From contig NZ_VOHA01000003.1 in the NCBI RefSeq assembly GCF_007859315.1, positions 558,001 through 622,000 on the forward strand: a stretch of DNA of 64,000 bases, given 5' to 3'. The number at the start of each line of letters is the position of its first letter. The first letter of the stretch is position 1. The stretch comes from Reyranella sp. CPCC 100927. Its GTDB lineage: Bacteria; Pseudomonadota; Alphaproteobacteria; Reyranellales; Reyranellaceae. The translations under genes were made by a program, and so were the position numbers. The notes beneath the pieces are model-generated. The model made no database searches, had not been told where the DNA came from, and was given only the letters and a program-made list of their open reading frames with translations. This document shows positions 29,272-36,845 of this stretch, piece by piece.

Positions 29272-29332
29272 CGCAACCTCCCATGCGGGCGGCAGTCTAG
29301 GCGAGGGGCGGGGGATCGGCTATCACGGCAGC

Positions 29333-30508
29333 ATGAACGTCTCGCCGATCGCCAATCCGCTGCTCGCCGCCGTCGCACCGTCGCCCATTGCCGAAACCAA
29401 GGGCTGGGTGCTGGGCCGGCAGTTTCCGGCCGACAAGCCCCTGATCGATCTTGCCCAGGCAGTGCCCGGCCACCCGCCGCCCGAGGATTTGCGCGAGCAT
29501 CTCGCCGGCGTTCTGCGCGATCCCACCAAGCACGGCTACACGCCGATCCTGGGCGTCGCCGAATTGCGCGAGCGCTATGCCGCCCATCAGTCGGCGTTCT
29601 ATGGCGTGCCGATCGCGGCCGGCGAAGTCGGCATCACCGCGGGCTGTAACCAGGCCTTCTGCCTCGCCATGATGGCGCTCGCCAAGCCGGGCGACCAGGT
29701 GATCCTGCCGCGACCGCACTACTTCAACCACGACATGTGGTTGCGCATGCTGGGCATCGAGCCGGTGTCGCTCGACTTCCGTCCGGGTTCGGGCGCCGTG
29801 CCCGATGCCGAGGACGCTGCGGCGCTGATCACCGAGCGTACGCGCGCCATCGTGCTGGTGACGCCCAACAACCCGACCGGCGCGGTGTATCCGCCACAAA
29901 CCATCGAGGCGATCTACCGGTTGGCGCAGCAGCGCGGCATCGCACTGGTGCTCGACGAGACCTACAAGGATTTTCTGCCAGCCGGCGTGCGCCCGCATGC
30001 GTTGTTCAACGATCCCGACTGGAAGCGCACGCTGGTGCACCTCTACAGCTTCTCCAAGGTCTTCGCGCTGACGGGTTATCGCTGCGGTGCCGTCACGTGC
30101 GCGGCGCCCCTGATGGCGGAGATCGAGAAGGCGATGGACTGCGTCTCGATCTGCCCGCCGCGCCTGGCGCAGGAGGCGGCGCTCTATGGTCTGGCGCACC
30201 TGGGGCCGTGGGCCCGTGGCAACACCGAGGCGTTGGCGAGGCGCGCCGCACTGTTCCGCGACGGGCTGGCGCGATCGAACCGCTGGCGGCTGGTTAGCCT
30301 CGGTGCCTACTTCGCCTACGTCGAGCATCCCTACGACGGCCGCCCGTCGGCGGAGGTCTCGAAATGGCTGGCCGACGCGCACAATCTGCTGACCATTCCG
30401 GGTTCGATGTTCGGCGCCGGCCAGGACCGCTTCATCCGCTTCGCTTTCGCCAATGTCGGCGATGCCATGGTGCCGCCGATCTTCGAGCGCCTGGAGCGCG
30501 CGACGTAA
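29333..30508 (+). CDS. PLP-dependent aminotransferase, class I/II
   Basis: This 391-residue fold-type I aminotransferase has ITAGCNQAF, the substrate/cofactor loop VTPNNPTGAVYP, the PLP-ring Asp in LVLDETYKDF, and the Schiff-base lysine K242 in SFSKVFALTGYR. The C-terminal Arg motif RFIRFAFAN would bind the substrate carboxylate. The substrate is not readable from sequence. It is divergent from the SDR gene and is followed by a family A inverted repeat. Confidence 0.9.
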   Translation: MNVSPIANPLLAAVAPSPIAETKGWVLGRQFPADKPLIDLAQAVPGHPPPEDLREHLAGVLRDPTKHGYTPILGVAELRERYAAHQSAFYGVPIAAGEVGITAGCNQAFCLAMMALAKPGDQVILPRPHYFNHDMWLRMLGIEPVSLDFRPGSGAVPDAEDAAALITERTRAIVLVTPNNPTGAVYPPQTIEAIYRLAQQRGIALVLDETYKDFLPAGVRPHALFNDPDWKRTLVHLYSFSKVFALTGYRCGAVTCAAPLMAEIEKAMDCVSICPPRLAQEAALYGLAHLGPWARGNTEALARRAALFRDGLARSNRWRLVSLGAYFAYVEHPYDGRPSAEVSKWLADAHNLLTIPGSMFGAGQDRFIRFAFANVGDAMVPPIFERLERAT

Positions 30509-30515
30509 AGATCTC

Positions 30516-30599
30516 GCTGTCATCCCGAGCGCAGCGAGGGATCTTTTGATGCAAGTGCACCATGTCCGAAAGATCCCTCGCTGCGCTCGGCATGACAGC
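30516..30599. repeat. Family A inverted repeat, paired copy (terminator-like)
   Basis: Two 31-base arms (30516-30546 and 30569-30599) pair with about one mismatch, around a 22-base loop. It fills the gap between the aminotransferase stop and the alpha/beta hydrolase ribosome binding site. A strong RNA hairpin would form in either direction. The arms match those at 36742-36824. Confidence 0.85.
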
Positions 30600-30622
30600 A
30601 GCAGAAGATTCCGGAGGAAAGC

Positions 30623-31495
30623 ATGCCCCACATCACCTGCAGCGACGGCATCAGGCTCCACTACGAAGAGGCCGGCGAGGGCACGCCGATCGTGTTCGTG
30701 CATGAGTACGCCGGCGATTGGCGTGCCTGGGAGCCGCAGATGCGGTTCTTCGCGCGCCGCCATCGTTGCGTCACCTATTCGTTCCGTGGCTACACACCAT
30801 CGGACATTCCTGGCGATCCGGCAAAATACGGCCAAGACCGCGTCGTCGATGACGTTCGCGATGTGCTCGATGGCCTGAAGATCGACAAGGCACACATCGT
30901 CGGCCTGTCGATGGGTGGCTTCGCCGCGGCCCACTTCGCGCGCCGCTATCCCGATCGGGCGCTGTCGGCCTGTATCTGCGGCTGTGGTTTTGGCGCCGAG
31001 AAGCACCTGCACCCGCAGTTCCAGGCCGAGGCGAAAGCCAACGCCGAGCGCATTCGCGCCGAGGGACAAGCCGCGTTCGCCGACAGCTACGCCCAGGGCG
31101 CCAGCCGCCAACGTCATCGCCAGAAGGATCCGCGCGGCTTCGCCGAGTTCGTCGAGCACCTGCGGCAGCACGATGCCGTCGGCGCCGCGCACACCATGCA
31201 GGAGTATCAGGGCAAGCGGCCGTCGCTCTATGATTTCGAGGTGGAGTGGGCGGCTTGCGCGGTGCCGGCGCTGATCATCGCCGGCGACGAGGACGACAAC
31301 GTGCTGCAGCCCAGCCTCTGGCTCAAGCGCGCGATGGCGAACGCCGGGCTCCTGGTGATGCCCAAGACCGGCCACACCGTGAATCTCGAGGAGCCGGAAG
31401 CCTTCAACCGCGCCCTGTGGGACTTCATCGTCCAGGTCGAAGCGGGCAAGTGGACGCCACGCCAGGCGGGCGCGGGCGGTGGGATGTTTCGTTAG
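30623..31495 (+). CDS. Alpha/beta hydrolase
   Basis: This 290-residue hydrolase of the fold has nucleophile S96 in GLSMGG, the acid in AGDEDDNV and the His in TGHTVNLEEP. An oxyanion HEY segment replaces the usual HGFP after the third strand (IVFVHEYAG). A lid domain lies at about 125-205. ATG 30623 follows GGAGGAAAGC, a strong ribosome binding site. The substrate class, ester or lactone, is unknown. Confidence 0.88.
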   Translation: MPHITCSDGIRLHYEEAGEGTPIVFVHEYAGDWRAWEPQMRFFARRHRCVTYSFRGYTPSDIPGDPAKYGQDRVVDDVRDVLDGLKIDKAHIVGLSMGGFAAAHFARRYPDRALSACICGCGFGAEKHLHPQFQAEAKANAERIRAEGQAAFADSYAQGASRQRHRQKDPRGFAEFVEHLRQHDAVGAAHTMQEYQGKRPSLYDFEVEWAACAVPALIIAGDEDDNVLQPSLWLKRAMANAGLLVMPKTGHTVNLEEPEAFNRALWDFIVQVEAGKWTPRQAGAGGGMFR

Positions 31496-31496
31496 T

Positions 31497-31597
31497 CCTG
31501 GGAGCGCGGGCGTCCCGCCCGCTCATGTCAGGACGACGTGTACGGGCGAAAGCAAAGCTTTCGCCGAAGATGCGGGCGAGACGCCCGCGCTCCCAGG
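31497..31597. repeat. Family B palindromic repeat between convergent genes
   Basis: Arms at 31497-31522 and 31572-31597 (26 bases, one mismatch) begin CCTGGGAGCGCGGG. An inner hairpin GGCGAAAG/CTTTCGCC lies between them. It fills the space between the alpha/beta hydrolase stop and the convergent histidine phosphatase gene, so it probably also terminates both. A perfect copy is nested at 38889-38974. Confidence 0.85.
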
Positions 31598-31602
31598 GAA
31601 GC

Positions 31603-32247
31603 CTACGCCACGCCCACCGGCTGGGCCACGAGCACCGGCTGCAGCAGCGGCGTCACACGCCAGCCGCCGCCCTCGCGATCGAACGCCAGTGGCATCGCGT
31701 TGGCGGTCAGTTCGACCGGCAGGTCGACGTCGAGCGCGCCGCACAGCACGCGCAGCACGCCGCCGTGGCTCACCAGCAGCGGCAGCGGCCCGGGAACCAG
31801 CATCTCGGCGATGCCGCTGAGCGTGCGTTCGATGAAGCCCATCATCGTCTCGCCGTTGGCCGGGTCGACGCGCCAGTCCAACCCCTCGCTGCTGGTGCCG
31901 ATCAGGTCGCCGAAATAGCGCTCGCGTAAGGCACGGTGCACCGTTACGGGCTTGCCGGAAATGCAGGCAACACGCCCGGCCGTCAGCCAGGCGCGCGCCA
32001 TGTCGCTGGCGTAGATGAGATCGAACGGGACCTTCTGCAGCGCTCCTGCGGCGCCATCGGCGTCACAGAAGCCTTCTTCGCACAGCGGAATGTCGGGGTG
32101 CTGGTAGATGCGGCCCATGTTGCCGGCCGTGCGGCCGTGCCGCAGGAACAGGAAGTGGTCGCGGCCGACGATCAGGCCAGTGGCGCGGGCAGCGGCGCGC
32201 AGCGCCAGCTGACCGGCGTTGTTTTCAAGCGAGGCGGTGGTGCTCAT
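31603..32247 (-). CDS. Histidine phosphatase family protein
   Basis: This 214-residue phosphoglycerate-mutase-like phosphatase carries the LFLRHGRTAGN motif, where the His forms the phosphohistidine, and a second catalytic His in LVSHGGVLRV. The Glu-containing LRERYFGDLIG segment is also present. Substrates vary widely across the family, so none is assigned. It is separated from the upstream acyl-CoA dehydrogenase gene by only 36 bases in the same direction. Confidence 0.88.
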   Translation of the reverse strand: MSTTASLENNAGQLALRAAARATGLIVGRDHFLFLRHGRTAGNMGRIYQHPDIPLCEEGFCDADGAAGALQKVPFDLIYASDMARAWLTAGRVACISGKPVTVHRALRERYFGDLIGTSSEGLDWRVDPANGETMMGFIERTLSGIAEMLVPGPLPLLVSHGGVLRVLCGALDVDLPVELTANAMPLAFDREGGGWRVTPLLQPVLVAQPVGVA

Positions 32248-32283
32248 GCCGGAACCTCCTAGCCTGAAACGGCTGCCGCCGCA

Positions 32284-33447
32284 TCACCCTTGCAAGCGCT
32301 TGGCCACTTCCTCGAGCATCACTTCCGTGGCACCGCCGCCGATGGACTGCACCCGGGCATCGCGGGCCATGCGCTCGATGGCGGTCTCGCGGATGTAGCT
32401 CATGCCGCCGTGGAACTGCTGGCAGGTGTACATCACCTCGTTGACCAGTTCGCCGCACAGTGCCTTCACCATCGACACCTCGCGCACGCACTCGCGGCCC
32501 TGGGCGTCGAGCCAGCCGGTGTGGTGGACCAGCTGCTTGGCCGCCGCCACCCGCGCCGCCAGCATCGAGAGCCGCTGGCGGATCACCTGCTTGTCCCACA
32601 GCGGGGCGCCGAACGCCTTGCGGTCCATGACGTAGCGGAGCGTCAGCGCCAATGCCGTCTCGGCCTCGAGCGTCGCCTGGGCGCCCAGCACCAGCCGCTC
32701 GTTCTGGAAGTTCTTCATCACCGCGTAGAAGCCGCGGTGCTCCTCGCCCAGCAGGTTTTCCACCGGCACGCGCACGTCCTGGAACACCAGCTCGGCCGTA
32801 TCCGAGGACAGCCAGCCGGTCTTCTTCAGCGCGCGCCCGACCGAGAAGCCCGGCGTGCCCTTCTCGACGATGAACATCGAGATGCCGGCCGAGCCGCGTG
32901 CCGCAGGATCGGTCTTGGCGGCGACGAAATACACGTCGGCCAGCACGCCGTTGGTGATGAACATCTTGGTGCCGTTCAGCACGTAGTGCCCGCCATCGCG
33001 CCGGGCCGTGGTGCGGATGCCTTTGACGTCGGAACCGGCGCCCGGCTCGGTGACGGCAACGGCGCAGATTTTGCGGCCGGCGACGACGTCGGGCATGTAG
33101 CGCGCAATCTGATCGGGTGTGCCGGCGTTCATCAGGTGGGGCGAGGCCATGTCGGTATGGACCAGCACGGTGATGCCGAAACCGCCGAAAGTGGAACGGC
33201 CCATTTCCTCGGCCAGAACCACGCTGCCCAGCGAGTCCATGGCGCTGCCGCCATACTGCTCGGGATAGCGGATGCCGAGAAAGCCCAGCTCGCCCATGCG
33301 CCGCAGGACGTCGCGCGGCACGCTGCCGTCCTCTTCCCAGGCATCGGCGTGGGGCTTGACCTCCTCGTCGACGAAGCGGCGCAACTGGTCGCGCAGCATG
33401 TCGTGCTCTTCGCGAAAGAACGGGGAGGGCAGGGAATTGGCGAGCAT
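32284..33447 (-). CDS. Acyl-CoA dehydrogenase
   Basis: This 387-residue FAD enzyme makes enoyl-CoA from acyl-CoA. AVTEPGAGSDVKGIRT is the FAD/substrate loop and FITNG lies in the middle domain. The C-terminal helical domain has RKAFGAPL and QQFHGGMSYIRE. At the usual catalytic Glu position near the C-terminus it reads IGGGATEVM, with Gly. A Glu is instead found at E250 in NFQNERLVLG, the position used by isovaleryl- and long-chain-type enzymes. This suggests branched-chain or long-chain substrates. It is divergent from a MaoC-like hydratase, the next step of such a pathway. Confidence 0.92.
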   Translation of the reverse strand: MLANSLPSPFFREEHDMLRDQLRRFVDEEVKPHADAWEEDGSVPRDVLRRMGELGFLGIRYPEQYGGSAMDSLGSVVLAEEMGRSTFGGFGITVLVHTDMASPHLMNAGTPDQIARYMPDVVAGRKICAVAVTEPGAGSDVKGIRTTARRDGGHYVLNGTKMFITNGVLADVYFVAAKTDPAARGSAGISMFIVEKGTPGFSVGRALKKTGWLSSDTAELVFQDVRVPVENLLGEEHRGFYAVMKNFQNERLVLGAQATLEAETALALTLRYVMDRKAFGAPLWDKQVIRQRLSMLAARVAAAKQLVHHTGWLDAQGRECVREVSMVKALCGELVNEVMYTCQQFHGGMSYIRETAIERMARDARVQSIGGGATEVMLEEVAKRLQG

Positions 33448-33546
33448 GGATCGTTTCTCTTTGCGGTATGGCGCACGGGCCTATCTTGACGGCAGAGACC
33501 GGATGTCGCCAGCTTCACGTCATGGCGCTGACGGCGGGAGGATGGC

Positions 33547-33999
33547 GTGGCTGGCCTGTGGTTCGAGGAATTCAAGGAAGGGATGACCTTCGATCACCCC
33601 TGGACGCGCACGGTGACGGAAATGGACAACGTGCTGTTCAGCACGCTGACCATGAACGTGCAACCGCTGCATCTGGACGAGGAGTTCGCGTCCAAGACCG
33701 AGTTCGGCCAGCGCATCGTCAACAGCCTGTTCACCCTGGGTCTGATGATCGGTATTTCGGTCAACGATACGACCTTGGGAACAACGGTAGCCAACCTGGG
33801 GATGACCGACACGCGCTTCCCGCGGCCGGTGTTCCACGGCGATACCTTGCGGGTACAGACCAAGGTGGTGTCGCTGCGCGACAGCAAGTCCCGCCCCAAT
33901 GCCGGCATCATCGAGTTCGAGCACCGCGCCTTCAACCAGAACGGCGAGGAAGTCGCCTACTGCCGCCGCCAGGCCCTGATGCGCCGCAAGCCGGCGTGA
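33547..33999 (+). CDS. MaoC-like dehydratase/hydratase
   Basis: This 150-residue hotdog-fold protein is of the (R)-specific enoyl-CoA hydratase and mesaconyl-CoA hydratase group. The pattern [17 protein letters not shown] carries the catalytic-type His/Asp, and [14 protein letters not shown] forms the following helix. [14 protein letters not shown] is also characteristic. The start is GTG 33547 with GGGAGG upstream. It is divergent from the acyl-CoA dehydrogenase across 99 bases and probably acts with it. Confidence 0.88.
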   Translation: MAGLWFEEFKEGMTFDHPWTRTVTEMDNVLFSTLTMNVQPLHLDEEFASKTEFGQRIVNSLFTLGLMIGISVNDTTLGTTVANLGMTDTRFPRPVFHGDTLRVQTKVVSLRDSKSRPNAGIIEFEHRAFNQNGEEVAYCRRQALMRRKPA

Positions 34000-34002
34000 T
34001 CC

Positions 34003-34123
34003 CCTCCCCACGAAGTGGGGAGGTGCCCCGAAGGGGCGGAGGGGAGCCGACGAGATCTCGGTAACTGAGACCACGTCGGCTCCCCTTCCGGCCTTCGGCC
34101 ACCTTCCCCGCAAGCGGGGAAGG
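34003..34123. repeat. Family C inverted-repeat element between convergent genes
   Basis: Two imperfect 50-base arms (34003-34052 and 34074-34123) each contain small hairpins such as CCTCCCCACG/AAGTGGGGAGG. The centre contains GAGATCTC. The element fills the space between the MaoC-like gene and the convergent dioxygenase gene. Similar CCTCCCC/GGGGAGG elements are common in alphaproteobacterial intergenic regions (general knowledge). It would fold into a branched structure and can terminate both genes. Confidence 0.75.
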
Positions 34124-34131
34124 AATGATTC

Positions 34132-34974
34132 TCACACCGGCACCGTGCCCTCGACGATCACGCGGTGCATGCGCCGGCGGGCGCCTTCGGGGTAGTCGGC
34201 GTTGGCCTTGTGCATGGTGCAGCGATTGTCCCAGACCACGATGTCGCCCTGCTGCCAGCGATGGCGATACTGGTACTGCGGCTGGATGGCGTGCGCGATC
34301 AGCGCATCGAGCAGGGCATCGCTCTCAGCCCGTTCCAGACCGGCGACCTGTTCCATGCGGTTGGGGTTGAGGTAGAGCGCCTTGCGGCCGGTTTCCGGGT
34401 GTGTGCGGACGAGGGGATGGGTTACCGCCGGCATGCGCGCCATGTCGGTGTCGGTACGCTTGGCGACCCGCGTGCCCTTGCGGCTCGAGTCGTACGTGTG
34501 GATCGCGCTCAGGCCCGCGATGCGATCCTTCATCGCTGCCGGCAGGCGGTCGTACGCCGCGTACATGTTGGTGAACTGCGTGTCGCCGCCGGTCGCCGGT
34601 ACGTCGATGCCATACAGCATGGTGAGCGCGCAGGGCACGGCCTTGTAGCTGTCGTCGGTGTGCCAGTGGGCGCCGACGACCAGCTTCTTGCCGTCCCCCA
34701 GGGTGTCGCGATCCTCGCTCGACAGCACCAGGATCTCATCGCAGTCGGGATGCGTCGCCGCCGGCGTGATCTGCTTCATCGGTGTGCCGAAGACGCGCAT
34801 GGCATCGCGGTAGGGCAGGGGCGCCAGCGCCTGCCCTCGAATGCACAGCACGAGATGGTCCAGGAGTGCCCGGCGCAGATCGCCTGCCGTCGTCGTGTCG
34901 GGCGGCTGGTTAAGGTCGATGCCCTCGACGGCGGCGGCCATGTGACCACCCAGCGAGGTCAGCGAGAGCGACAT
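34132..34974 (-). CDS. TauD/TfdA family Fe(II)/2-oxoglutarate dioxygenase
   Basis: This 280-residue oxygenase has the HxD iron-binding pair in HWHTDDSYK and the distal His in WDNRCTMHKANADYP. An Arg pair (ARRRMHRVIVEG) binds 2-oxoglutarate near the C-terminus. Family relatives hydroxylate taurine, aryloxyalkanoates or small carboxylates. The substrate is not predictable. It stands alone, with the PAAR gene divergent upstream. Confidence 0.9.
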   Translation of the reverse strand: MSLSLTSLGGHMAAAVEGIDLNQPPDTTTAGDLRRALLDHLVLCIRGQALAPLPYRDAMRVFGTPMKQITPAATHPDCDEILVLSSEDRDTLGDGKKLVVGAHWHTDDSYKAVPCALTMLYGIDVPATGGDTQFTNMYAAYDRLPAAMKDRIAGLSAIHTYDSSRKGTRVAKRTDTDMARMPAVTHPLVRTHPETGRKALYLNPNRMEQVAGLERAESDALLDALIAHAIQPQYQYRHRWQQGDIVVWDNRCTMHKANADYPEGARRRMHRVIVEGTVPV

Positions 34975-35185
34975 GACGGGCTCCCTGATGGGAAAGCGGC
35001 ACTGGAGACTATAGCCACGGTGTCACCTGGTCCAACCAGCCACCGGTGGCACGGGCTGCTGCGGTCGAAGCGTCGGCGCGATCTGGCTCATCGCGAAGCA
35101 GGAAAACCAAGAAGTTTCAGCGCATTGCCGAGAAAAATGATGCCCGCGGATGACCAAGGTTTCCCTGGAGTGAGCCGGGAACATT

Positions 35186-35200
35186 CACTAAATTAGTGAG
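35186..35200. promoter_or_regulatory. 15-bp palindrome upstream of PAAR gene
   Basis: TCACTAAATTAGTGA has 7-bp perfect arms around one A. It lies 34 bases before the start of the PAAR protein in an AT-richer stretch, with GTGAGTGA following. It may be an operator or overlap the promoter. The dioxygenase start is more than 200 bases away on the other side. Confidence 0.5.
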
Positions 35201-35234
35201 TGACGGCTCGTTTTTTCATAGGGGTTTTCGGTTC

Positions 35235-36143
35235 ATGCCACAGATGCCGGCGGCACGTCTCACGGACATGCATATTTGTCCGATGGTTACAGGCGTCGTG
35301 CCGCATGTCGGTGGTCCGGTCCTGCCCACCTGTTCACCCAACGTGCTGACCGGCAAGCTGCCGCAGGCGCGGGTGACCGATCAGGCCTTGTGCGTGGGTC
35401 CGATCGACATCCTGGTGAAAGGATCGCCAACCGTCCTGGTGAACAAGCTGCCGGCGGTGCGGATTATCGTCGACACGACGGCCCATGGCGGCATGGTCGT
35501 GATGGGCTGTTTCACTGTCTGGATCGGTGATGGCGGCGCTGGTGGTAGTGCCGGCAGTGCCGGGCCGGCGGCGGCGCTCCTGGATAAGATCGCGCAGGGC
35601 AAGTCGGGTATCAAGATTGAGGGCACGCCGGAGTTCCAACAGAAGACTCTCGCGGCGCTGGGGCGGCTGGCGCAGACGCCGACGGGCCTGGGCCTGCTGC
35701 AGCAGCTCGACGCCAGCGGCAAGAACGTCACCATCAAGGAAACGGCCGCCGGTAACACAGAAAACGCCGCCAACTTCGGTAACGGTCTCTATGACAAGGC
35801 CAATGGTCGGCCCGGCCCGGGCACCGACTCGACCGTGCTCTGGAACCCGAACAAGGATACGCTGGGAAGCGGCACCGAACCCTGGCAGACCCGCGATCCG
35901 GCTATCGGCCTTGGCCATGAACTCAACCACTCGTACCACGACGCGTATGGTACGACGAATGGCGATACATCCTCGTATACGGGGCTGGACGGCAACACTT
36001 ACAGTGCCCCGGGCTACGAGCAGCAGGCAGTTGGATTCGGTCCCTATCAGAATGATCCGTACACCGAGAACAAGCTGCGCCAGGATTTCAACGACCTGGG
36101 CGTGAGCACCAAGGGCAAAGAAGCACAGCGGCCGCGCTACTAA
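35235..36143 (+). CDS. PAAR-domain protein with C-terminal zincin (M91-like) domain, putative type VI effector
   Basis: This 302-residue protein has an N-terminal PAAR domain (about 5-97; MPAARLTDMHICPMVTG, H13, H24, H84 and C92 available for zinc), the tip of the type VI needle. A Gly/Ala linker (98-112) and a helical region lead to a C-terminal domain with HELNH at 228-232, a HExxH metalloprotease motif. E262 in YEQQAVGFG is a candidate third ligand. The arrangement resembles M91/NleD/HopH-like effectors (family knowledge). ATG 35235 is used because AGGGG lies upstream and the PAAR fold starts there; an open frame extends to 35196. No other type VI genes are in the window. The partner may be the next gene. 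Confidence 0.75.
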   Translation: MPQMPAARLTDMHICPMVTGVVPHVGGPVLPTCSPNVLTGKLPQARVTDQALCVGPIDILVKGSPTVLVNKLPAVRIIVDTTAHGGMVVMGCFTVWIGDGGAGGSAGSAGPAAALLDKIAQGKSGIKIEGTPEFQQKTLAALGRLAQTPTGLGLLQQLDASGKNVTIKETAAGNTENAANFGNGLYDKANGRPGPGTDSTVLWNPNKDTLGSGTEPWQTRDPAIGLGHELNHSYHDAYGTTNGDTSSYTGLDGNTYSAPGYEQQAVGFGPYQNDPYTENKLRQDFNDLGVSTKGKEAQRPRY

Positions 36144-36176
36144 ACGGTCGTGGGCACGCCGGACGGAGATGACAAT

Positions 36177-36725
36177 ATGCTGATCGCCAAGATCGTCGCG
36201 GTGACGATGACTGCCATCACGATCGACTACCAGGTCGTGAATCAGCGCGCCTCGGACCTCTACGTGTTCGCGACGTTGTTCGACACCGCACCCAGTGGGG
36301 CACAAAGCGATGACCCGACGCTGGCGTATGTCGGCAAGGACAGTGAAGGCCGCACGGTGGTGGGCAAGTTCCTGGTCTCCGTGCCGCATGGCATGAAGGT
36401 CGAGGTGGCCGAGGTTCCCTACCTGGTGAAGCTCGCGCCGGGGCAGGTCGTGACAGGGCGGATGGTCGTGCCGCTGCCGCTGACCCTGCGCCATCCCTAT
36501 CTGCAGGCATCGACTGATGCACCGCTCGCCAGCCCCGTCCACCAACTGGTGGTGCGCCTGGGCGTTCTTGATGCCGCGACGTTTCCCGACAAGGCCGCCG
36601 TCGTCAGCCCGGTCAAGGGCAAGGACGACGCCTTCATCTGCGACTACGGCTTCGGTCTGCAGCTGCAGGAATTCTTCGATGCCACGGTAGACCTCGGACA
36701 GCAGGGCGCGCCATCGCGCCTGTAG
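36177..36725 (+). CDS. Hypothetical protein downstream of PAAR effector, possible immunity protein
   Basis: This 182-residue protein has no signal peptide or transmembrane helix, and no clear family match by eye. The alternating hydrophobic pattern (IDYQVVNQRASDLYVFATLF, LVPLPLTLRHPYL) suggests a beta-sandwich, loosely like small protease-inhibitor folds. It starts at ATG 36177 with GGAGAT upstream, 33 bases after the PAAR gene; an in-frame GTG at 36150 is less likely. Its place right after a predicted toxin suggests an immunity role in the cytoplasm. Adaptor function is an alternative. Confidence 0.55.
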   Translation: MLIAKIVAVTMTAITIDYQVVNQRASDLYVFATLFDTAPSGAQSDDPTLAYVGKDSEGRTVVGKFLVSVPHGMKVEVAEVPYLVKLAPGQVVTGRMVVPLPLTLRHPYLQASTDAPLASPVHQLVVRLGVLDAATFPDKAAVVSPVKGKDDAFICDYGFGLQLQEFFDATVDLGQQGAPSRL

Positions 36726-36741
36726 GCGATGCTGATACGGA

Positions 36742-36824
36742 CTGTCATCCCGAGCGCAGCGAGGGATCTTTTGAAAATGGCGTGTGATGCATCAAAAGAT
36801 CCCTCGCTGCGCTCGGGATGACAG
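36742..36824. repeat. Family A inverted repeat, perfect pair
   Basis: Arms at 36742-36774 and 36792-36824 are perfect complements over 33 bases, around a 17-base loop. It lies just after the putative immunity gene and before the convergent phosphotransferase gene, and so would terminate both. Its arms match those at 30516-30599. Confidence 0.9.
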
Positions 36825-36845
36825 CAGGCAGCGAACCACCCAGCA

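Noticed and set aside
29297..31375. A 692-codon open frame on the minus strand opposite the aminotransferase and hydrolase genes
   Set aside because: It runs through a family A palindrome and through two genes with intact catalytic motifs, so it is a shadow.
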